Positions 51,708-57,188 of a stretch of DNA of 57,188 bases are shown in pieces. The stretch's first letter is position 1. The number at the start of each line of letters is the position of its first letter. A model generated the notes under the pieces. It searched no databases. It had not been told where the DNA came from and saw nothing but the letters and a program-made list of their open reading frames with translations. The translations under genes and the position numbers were made by a program. Source of the DNA: an uncultured Lachnospiraceae bacterium (GTDB lineage Bacteria > Bacillota > Clostridia > Lachnospirales > Lachnospiraceae); contig CAJULP010000021.1 of NCBI GenBank assembly GCA_910587295.1, forward strand, positions 1 through 57,188, given 5' to 3'.

Positions 51708-52490
51708 TCATACCTCTTTCAAACCAACTGTTTCTACAGCTACTCCAAGTTCCCTAATCTGTATCAGAAAATCCTCTGATACATTATTGTCCGTAATCAG
51801 TAAGTCATAATCTTTTATCCCGCATACAGAATGGATGGAATTTCGCCCTATCTTCTTAGACGGATATAACCCGATATTCATCCCGCTGTTCTTCATAACA
51901 GCTTTTCCAAATTCCACACCGGCAGGATCGTGAATGGATGCCCCAAAATCCAAAGACAATGCCGCATGTGACAAAAAAGCTTTATCCATGCGGATATTAT
52001 TCACCATTTGAATGGTATAAAAATCGTGGCAGTGCCCACGATGGGACATTTCTCCGCCCAATAATATAACGGATATATTTATTTTTTTGCGCAATACATC
52101 TGCAATGGTAACGGAATTTGTCAATACTGTAATGGTTATATTTTCCGGCAGATTTTCAGCCATATAATATCCGGCTAAAGATGTGGTAATATAAATGACA
52201 TCCTTATTTTGAATATACTCGATTGCTTTTTTGGCAACTGCCAGGTAATCAGTCTGAATTTCTTTTATATCTATTGGATTATATGTCGGCGTGGGATAGA
52301 TTTCTTTTGGATTAACCGCAATGGCGCCGCCATGTGTTCTCTGCAGCAATCCTTTCCTTTCCAACATCCTTAGGTCCCGCCTTGCACAATCCGCCGAAAT
52401 CTGATAACATTCCTGAATTTCTGACACTAAGATTCGCCCTGTTTGGTTTACTTTTCGAATAATATCTTTCTGTCGTTCTTCCATAAACAT
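51708..52490 (-). CDS. DeoR/GlpR-family transcription repressor
   Basis: 260 residues. N-terminal helix-turn-helix RQKDIIRKVNQTGRILVSEIQECYQISADCARRDLRMLERKGLLQRTHGGA is the DeoR hallmark. C-terminal sugar-phosphate sensor domain: VIYITTSLAGYYMAENL, TVLTNSVTIADVL, LLGGEMSHRGHC. It probably responds to a phosphosugar made by or for the kinase next to it. GAGG before the ATG. Confidence 0.9.
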   Translation of the reverse strand: MFMEERQKDIIRKVNQTGRILVSEIQECYQISADCARRDLRMLERKGLLQRTHGGAIAVNPKEIYPTPTYNPIDIKEIQTDYLAVAKKAIEYIQNKDVIYITTSLAGYYMAENLPENITITVLTNSVTIADVLRKKINISVILLGGEMSHRGHCHDFYTIQMVNNIRMDKAFLSHAALSLDFGASIHDPAGVEFGKAVMKNSGMNIGLYPSKKIGRNSIHSVCGIKDYDLLITDNNVSEDFLIQIRELGVAVETVGLKEV

Positions 52491-52599
52491 AATAAATACC
52501 TCAATTTCGCATTTTCGCTTGTTTCACCTTGTTTATATTTGATTATACTTATTTAATCGTGAATATGCAAACCTTATTAATAAATATTGTAAAAAATAA

Positions 52600-52663
52600 G
52601 GAATAACATTTTATACGTTTTCCAATATTACCTTATTGAAAATCGACAGTAAAATGCTATTCC
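52600..52663. repeat. Inverted repeat upstream of deoR
   Basis: GGAATAACATTTTA (52600-52613) and TAAAATGCTATTCC (52650-52663): 13 of 14 positions complementary, 36 bases between. It lies ~110 bases before the deoR start, in 250 bases without a gene. It could be an operator or the trace of a small mobile repeat. Confidence 0.5.
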
Positions 52664-52740
52664 TCAACTAAATCACCTGGCTCCTTTGTCCCTGTTTTTA
52701 GAAGATTTCCTTATATGCTGTCTTAGCGGCGGCAAAGGCT

Positions 52741-53571
52741 TTACTTTAGCAGTTTTGGATATGCGGCAGCTTCAGCGGACATGACAGGCTTGGGCGGTAT
52801 CTTTGGGGTTTCCTGCTTTGGCTGTTTATCCGTCTGCGATATTATTTTTGACGTTTTTTCCTCTCTTGGCTCTGCAACCAGCTGTACCATTTCTTTCCCA
52901 AACAACTTTTCCGACAGTTCCCTCGCCTTATCCAATACTTTAGAAATCAGCAGCGCCAATGCCGTAACAGCAGTCATTATAATACTTCCCAGACGTTCCG
53001 GCTGACTGCCGAATATATCAACGGATTCTCTAATGCGGTCTGTGATATATTTTTTCTTTATCTGTTGTATCTCCGTTTCAGAAACACCGCTGACAATTGC
53101 CCTGTCTACCTCACAATTCCAGCGCATACTCTCTTCATACTCTTTCACACTTAACTTGTCCTGCATGATATCTGCTTTCTCCTGCTCCTGAATGTACTTC
53201 TTGATCGTGGCTTCATTCAGCCCTACCGTACTGACATAGTATCCCTCTGACCAAAAGTGACGGTTTCCAAACTTGTACTTCAGGTTTGCATGCCTGTCAA
53301 ACATCATCAGTGTACTTTTTCCCTTCAGATACCCCATAAACGACGATACACTGATCTTCGGCGGTATGCTTACCAACATATGCACATGGTCGGGCATAAG
53401 GTGTCCTTCTAATATCTCCACTCCCTTGTAACTGCACAACTGCTTTAATATATCCCTCAGATCTGTTTTATATTGATTATAGACAATCTTTCGTCTATAC
53501 TTTGGGGTGAAGATGATGTGGTATTTACACGTCCACTTCGTATGTGCGAGCGAATTCGTTTGCTTTGCCAT
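52741..53571 (-). CDS. tnpA: IS200/IS605 TnpA transposase fused to foreign C-terminal tail
   Basis: 276 residues from ATG 53571 (AAAGGTG upstream). Residues 1-~145 are a complete Y1 transposase: KYHIIFTPKYRRKIVY, H-x-H as GHLMPDHVHMLVSIPP, and catalytic Tyr in IKKYIQEQEKAD, ending about SVKEYEES. The remaining ~130 residues are unlike TnpA (normal length ~150): a helix IQQIKKKYITDRIRES, a hydrophobic segment IIMTAVTALALLISKVL and a P/K-rich end, resembling the C-terminal part of a mobilisation or relaxase protein. No IS right-end hairpin was found before it, so a deletion probably made the fusion. Confidence 0.85.
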   Translation of the reverse strand: MAKQTNSLAHTKWTCKYHIIFTPKYRRKIVYNQYKTDLRDILKQLCSYKGVEILEGHLMPDHVHMLVSIPPKISVSSFMGYLKGKSTLMMFDRHANLKYKFGNRHFWSEGYYVSTVGLNEATIKKYIQEQEKADIMQDKLSVKEYEESMRWNCEVDRAIVSGVSETEIQQIKKKYITDRIRESVDIFGSQPERLGSIIMTAVTALALLISKVLDKARELSEKLFGKEMVQLVAEPREEKTSKIISQTDKQPKQETPKIPPKPVMSAEAAAYPKLLK

Positions 53572-53654
53572 AAAATCACCTTTCCTTTCTCTGATAGTGG
53601 CCTGAATACCCCTATTATAATGGAAAGGTGATTTTTTGTATAACATTCGTCGCG

Positions 53655-53671
53655 CACCCGTATAGCGGGTG
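53655..53671 (-). mobile_element. IS200/IS605 left-end hairpin
   Basis: CACCCG-TATAG-CGGGTG, an imperfect palindrome ~85 bases upstream of the tnpA start. Y1 transposases recognise such subterminal hairpins. No right-end partner is visible. Confidence 0.55.
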
Positions 53672-53753
53672 GTTTAACGTTGAGCACATTTCCGTTTCTC
53701 TGCCCCGAAACTCCAATGCACTCAACAGGGTCTATCCGACCCATAAAAAGAAA

Positions 53754-53782
53754 GTGCGGATTTTTCATTAATAAATCCACAC
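53754..53782. terminator. Hairpin upstream of IS, terminator-like
   Basis: GTGCGGATTT pairs with AAATCCACAC (one mismatch) with T-rich and A-rich loop; on the plus strand the stem contains TTTTT. It may end the minus-strand membrane gene at 53816. Confidence 0.4.
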
Positions 53783-53815
53783 TAGGTTTGAAAATCAGGT
53801 AAAACGTATGCAAAA

Positions 53816-54498
53816 TTAATGGGTGCTCCTATACTTTTTAGCTTCATGAATAAACCATATGAGAAAAATATAATACCCCAATATAGGTGAAATTCCATAC
53901 CCCATAAAAGGCACAGGAAAATTTCCCATAAATGTAGATAAAATCATCAGCCAATAGTACAATGTAATTCCTATACATATATTTCTGTTTTTGTTTATTG
54001 AAGAAATAAGAAAATAAACAGGTATCCAAAACAATACAATTATTCCTATAATATATAATAAAATTGATAAATCATTTAGCATTGTCAATATACCTTCCGT
54101 ATAATTTACAGGTTGTAAGGTGTCTAAACAAAACCATGATTTGAAAGTTAAAAAAATAATATGACAGAGAAAATGCCTTTTATTATTTGAGAAATATTTG
54201 ATTTTAACAGCAATATAATCATAGGAAGTGAAAATGCTAATAATTGAGAAGCATCTGGCTGTAAATAAAGCAAAAATGCTACCACTATTATTCCTAAAAC
54301 AGAAATTGCAAAATTTTCTTCTTCAATCAGCCGATAAATAGCTACAATCGTGATTGGAATAACAATTGCAGCTATATTTAAAGTAAAAATTGGCAGTCTT
54401 AACCAACGATGAACACCATCAATATCCAGAACGAATATACATGGAATCAGAATGAATATAACAGGATATATTATTCTCTGACTATATTTTTCTCTCAT
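53816..54498 (-). pseudogene. Polytopic membrane protein, frameshifted in a T-run
   Basis: Two frames join into one ~228-residue protein. The first (54498-54148) has GVHRWLRLPIFTLNIAAIVI and LLYLQPDASQLLAFSLPM; the second (53816-54088 and upstream) has LTFKSWFCLDTLQPVNYTEG and GYGISPILGYYIFLIWFI. The break is at a run of seven T on the coding strand (minus) where eight would restore the frame. Sequence style recalls FtsW-like multi-pass proteins, but I cannot assign it. Start supported by GAGGGAG. Confidence 0.55.
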
Positions 54499-54653
54499 TG
54501 CTCCCTCATAAATCCCGATCGTGATTTCATGATTTTAAAGGGAAATCACACTAAATTTATCGCAGGTGAACTTTCCCTTAAAGCTTCCCTTATATTATAT
54601 CTTCCCATAGGGCATTACGAACCCTGATAATGGAAAAATGAGGGGAACATTTT

Positions 54654-55328
54654 TTATTCCAATACTTGTAATAATTCATATAAATTATCAATACTTCCTT
54701 TATTCTTCTCTGTATGTTGTACCCAAATAAATTTACAGTTAGCATTAATTGCAGTTCTTCTGTCTTTTTCTTCATCCCCAATAAAAATAAGCTTTGCGAT
54801 AGGAAAGGAAAATCTTTCAGCAATCATTTGCAAGCCTTTATAGTTAGGTTTCCTATATCCCGCAACAGAAGATGAAACATAATAATCAAAGCAGCTCAAA
54901 AGTTCTGCGATATCCCGCCTAAAAATTTGATCAGGCATTGCACTAGGTAAATCTGTCAATGCTGCTATTGTATAATCTTTTTCTTTAAGTTTTTGTAACA
55001 CATTAATTGTATCCGGATATATTTCCGCTTTTAAACGTAATCCGCTCCAAAAAGCTTCTATACAGCTTTGCATAGGAATATCAATATGCCAATGTTCTAA
55101 TACTTTTGTAAAAATATATTCCGCTGAGTATTCAATCTCCCTATAATTAATTCTCGGATTAAATTCTTTTAGCGTCTGAACCGACTTTTCAACAATCTCT
55201 TGTGAAACAGGATACCTAAATTCCCGTATAATTTCTTCAAATCCCTTATAATAAAAATCCTCCCATGAGTAAGGCATTCCTACATACTGCATCAATGTTC
55301 CACCTAAATCGAAAACTACAACTTTCAT
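54654..55328 (-). CDS. HAD-family hydrolase
   Basis: 224 residues. Motif I VVFDLGGTLM (the second Asp replaced by Gly: D-L-G-G-T, a common variant), motif II ALTDLPS, motif III region K-P-N-Y and motif IV IFIGDEEKDR. Typical of phosphoglycolate-phosphatase-like or pyrophosphatase-type HADs; substrate unknown. A separate HAD C-terminal remnant lies at 56247-56419. Confidence 0.85.
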   Translation of the reverse strand: MKVVVFDLGGTLMQYVGMPYSWEDFYYKGFEEIIREFRYPVSQEIVEKSVQTLKEFNPRINYREIEYSAEYIFTKVLEHWHIDIPMQSCIEAFWSGLRLKAEIYPDTINVLQKLKEKDYTIAALTDLPSAMPDQIFRRDIAELLSCFDYYVSSSVAGYRKPNYKGLQMIAERFSFPIAKLIFIGDEEKDRRTAINANCKFIWVQHTEKNKGSIDNLYELLQVLE

Positions 55329-55387
55329 AATTATATCGCATCTCCCATTTCCAAAATTCTTCTGTTAAACTTGCTTTCCTACAAGGA

Positions 55388-55425
55388 CAAAATCCCCATT
55401 GCATAAACACAGTTTGTGCAATGGG
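55388..55425 (-). terminator. Terminator after phd-doc remnant
   Basis: On the minus strand CCCATTGCA pairs with TGCAATGGG (nine perfect pairs, 55395-55425) and GATTTTG follows. It is about 30 bases after the doc remnant's stop. Confidence 0.5.
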
Positions 55426-55452
55426 TGTATTTCGCTCTCAAATGCCGAAGAC

Positions 55453-55614
55453 TTATTGTTGATGTTCAATAATCGTACCAAGTCTTTTGTTTCCGTCCAG
55501 CATTGCATGATTTCTTACCAATCTAAAACAAAGCCGTGCCGCCTTTGCCTGACCAGTGATTTTGATTAAACTTGTATGAAGTTTTAGTACTTGCTCCTTG
55601 CTTAAAATAATCAT
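55453..55614 (-). pseudogene. doc: Doc/Fic toxin with internal deletion
   Basis: 53 codons from ATG 55614 (ATGA overlap with the antitoxin stop). It begins IILSKEQVLKLHTSLIKITG as Doc toxins do, then jumps directly to QAKAARLCFRLVRNHAMLDGNKRLGTI, the Fic motif region. The ~45 residues normally between are missing, and the C-terminus is cut. The reading frame is preserved across the deletion. Probably non-toxic, although the Fic motif H-x-x-x-D-G-N-K-R survives. Confidence 0.75.
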
Positions 55615-55820
55615 TTGGCAAGAACCCCATATGCTTCCATATTCTGTTTTATTAATCGTTCGGATATTGCAAATACATCCTCATTACTGGCAACTTTTTC
55701 TTTTTCCGCTTTACTGAAATCAATAACCAAATATCTGGGCACATTATTTTTCAGAATAACCGCTGTTCCATGTTCGTCAACTACTTTGATTTCCGTTCCG
55801 TCAACATTAAGTTTCCCCAT
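55611..55820 (-). CDS. Phd/AbrB-like antitoxin of Doc
   Basis: 69 residues. A beta-rich N-terminus (KLNVDGTEIKVVDEHGTAVILKNNVPRYLVIDF) and a C-terminal helix fit small antitoxins placed before Doc toxins. GAAAGGAA upstream; the stop overlaps the toxin start as ATGA. Its toxin has an internal deletion, so the antitoxin may be an orphan that still autoregulates. Confidence 0.7.
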   Translation of the reverse strand: MGKLNVDGTEIKVVDEHGTAVILKNNVPRYLVIDFSKAEKEKVASNEDVFAISERLIKQNMEAYGVLAK

Positions 55821-55836
55821 AGAAAGTTCCTTTCAC

Positions 55837-56243
55837 TTAATAATCACATTCCATTTCATCTTTTATCACTTGAAGAAGTGGCAATAAGTCATTTACAGTA
55901 TTCATCTTTGGCAGTTCTGACTTTTTTACCCAAACAATTTCTCCCTCATCTGATGATGTTACTTCTCCAAGAAACTCGTCTGTATGAAATAGAAATACAA
56001 TGTACCGCCCATTCTCTATGGGTAATTGCTTGATTCCGCATAATCTTGGATTCTGAATGTCAAGTCCCGTTTCCTCTTTCATTTCCCGAATGACAGCATC
56101 TATTATAGATTCGTTTTTTCAATGTGTCCTCCGGGTAAAGTCAAACCATTCCAATCATCTTTTAATCTGTTTTGTAAAAGGTATTTATCATTTTGATGAA
56201 TCAGGCATAAAACCGTTAATTCAACGTTTTCTGTTCTCTGCAT
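55837..56243 (-). pseudogene. Nudix hydrolase, single-base frameshift
   Basis: N-terminal frame from ATG 56243: ENVELTVLCLIHQNDKYLLQ, WNGLTLPGGHIEK; the C-terminal frame (55837-56082 and slightly upstream) continues IDAVIREMKEETGLD. Together these give the Nudix box G-x5-E-x7-R-E-x-x-E-E. Loss of one A in an A-run after GHIE shifts the frame into TAA. An 8-oxo-dGTP/MutT-like role is usual for this length. Confidence 0.75.
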
Positions 56244-56246
56244 ACA

Positions 56247-56419
56247 CTATACCTCCATATACCGCTCTATTTCACTCCAAGTTTTACTGTCAGAATATTT
56301 TTATATTCTGCATAAGGTAGATCAATCGCACCTATGTACCATACCGGCTGCCGACCAACATTTAAGGAGCCTTTCACATCGCATTCATACTAATCCCCGA
56401 TATGCCAAGCATCATCCTG
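56247..56419 (-). pseudogene. HAD hydrolase C-terminal remnant
   Basis: Reads DDAWHIGD-stop-YECDVKGSLNVGRQPVWYIGAIDLPYAEY, then after an A-run frameshift TWSEIERYMEV and TAG. H-I-G-D-x-Y-E-C-D-V-K-G is HAD motif IV, with Gln (CAG) expected where TAG (56390-56392) stands. The N-terminal three quarters are missing; the remnant begins right after the methyltransferase stop. Confidence 0.6.
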
Positions 56420-57037
56420 TCACTTTATTCTTCTGGCAACAATTTTATTTGACGCATGCAAATGCTTTGGTACGTTTGGATGTTCATCTTCAAATACATA
56501 AGACTTAAACTGCAATATTTCCCAATCTGTATACAATTCCTTAAGTTCTTCGTCTTTTGCCAAGCCAATCGCAAAAGGGGCAATATCCTCAGATGCCGGT
56601 ACAACATCCGTAAATATTTGAATTATATGAATGCCGCCTATATTTGTATTGTTTTTTGCATTATTTATAAACTTTTTCCACTCATTTTTAGCCACAAAAT
56701 GTAATGTTCCAAAACACATAATCATATCATAATACTATTCAAACTGATATGTGGTCAAGTCTGCCAAAAATGCGTTTACAAGTGTATTAGATAATTTACA
56801 TCTATGTTTTAGCTTCGCAATCCCATGTTCTGACAGATCAAACGCATCAACAAGATGTCCTTGTTTGGCTAAATATATAGCATTTTGACCTTCTCCGCAC
56901 CCCACGTCCAATACTTTTGACTGGCTGCCGATCAAATGCTCAAATTCAGTAACCGTTGTATTAGGTTCAATGGAAAATGTAACCGTATCATATTCCTGAT
57001 ATGCTTTTTCCCAAAATGGAACTAAATCCTTGCTCAT
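56420..57037 (-). pseudogene. Class I SAM methyltransferase with in-frame TAG
   Basis: A 206-codon frame. N-terminal half: WEKAYQEYDTVTFSIEPNTT, SAM motif VLDVGCGEGQNAIYLAKQG, LTTYQFE; then TAG at 56735-56737; then YYDMIMCFGTLHFVAKNEW and a normal C-terminus ending ASNKIVARRIK. The frame is unbroken apart from the TAG. The protein resembles TehB-like tellurite/thiol methyltransferases. Its start is 151 bases from the right edge. Confidence 0.75.
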
Positions 57038-57065
57038 GTCATTTCTCCCTAGTATAATAATGGTG

Positions 57066-57081
57066 TAGTCAAAAATGACTA
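57066..57081. repeat. Small inverted repeat upstream of methyltransferase
   Basis: TAGTCA-AAAA-TGACTA, perfect six-base arms about 30 bases before the start codon at 57037. Nearby GGAGG/CCTCC at ~57135-57150 is another short inverted repeat. Either could be an operator. Confidence 0.35.
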
Positions 57082-57188
57082 CCGGTTAACAGTTACAAAG
57101 TCCAATCTAATAAATCTATATAGATATAACGGAAGGAGGATTCCCCCTCCATCAGAAGTTATAGGCTGCATTACTTACCATGTCTGAG

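Noticed and set aside
7098..56737. Genome-wide recoding of TAG as a sense codon
   Set aside because: The histidine kinase, Amt-PII and pyrG genes end in TAG at the expected protein end, and several TAG-containing genes also have frameshifts or a TAA.

Overview
The window looks like a chromosomal segment of a Gram-positive anaerobe of the class Clostridia, most likely family Lachnospiraceae. This rests on strong GGAGG-type ribosome binding sites throughout, type III plus type I glutamine synthetases, a three-piece glutamate synthase, a PdaB-like sporulation deacetylase, a DUF6472 protein, a CarD-family regulator and a BlaI remnant. No rRNA, tRNA or CRISPR array was recognised.

Layout. (1) 1-0.7 kb: end of a blaI gene and a blaR1 stub. 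(2) 0.8-9.3 kb, minus strand: DedA and a GT4 glycosyltransferase, then a two-component system whose response regulator carries an in-frame TAG, then two half-size ABC exporters. (3) 9.4-22.2 kb: a nitrogen-assimilation supercluster. glnN, an Amt-PII fusion, asnB and pyrG run left; glutamate synthase (three ORFs), glnA and an ANTAR regulator run right. The divergent intergenic region has two 17-bp-spaced promoters. Each promoter is followed at once by an ANTAR-type hairpin (hexaloop AAAGGC) that overlaps an intrinsic terminator, so the ANTAR protein encoded in the cluster probably antiterminates both operons. (4) 22.3-24.9 kb: an Rpn-family nuclease gene in two frames, joined by a TTTAAAC slippery heptamer, between two ~420-456-bp copies of an elaborate structured element. 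The two copies carry compensatory base changes, and the elements abut stop codons. (5) 24.9-30.5 kb, minus: hisC, DUF368, a methyltransferase, hslO and nadE. (6) 30.6-36.7 kb: a His/Cys-repeat membrane-anchored surface protein, an acyltransferase, a lipoprotein and a GT-C glycosyltransferase. (7) 36.7-43 kb, minus: histidine phosphatase, ROK kinase, GH-D glycosidase, and a TetM-like ribosome GTPase fused to a Rae1/YacP NYN nuclease domain. (8) 43-48 kb: CarD regulator, CmpB-like protein, MATE exporter, DUF6472, esterase, PdaB.

(9) 48-57.2 kb is an AT-richer accessory region full of broken genes. It holds an MNT-HEPN toxin-antitoxin pair and a GNAT gene between two 235-bp copies of the pdaB 3' end (all nine differences synonymous). 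It also has a DeoR / P-loop kinase / PHP operon, an IS200/IS605 transposase fused to a foreign tail, a collapsed phd-doc pair, and several genes interrupted by in-frame TAG or by single-base losses in A/T runs.

The strongest candidates for something new are the paired structured element with the Rpn nuclease (possible stop-codon-abutting mobile unit, possible -1 frameshifting), the TetM-Rae1 fusion, and the compact ANTAR attenuators, which have a single hairpin at the very 5' end of the transcript. All conclusions come from reading the sequence; no alignment or folding program was run.
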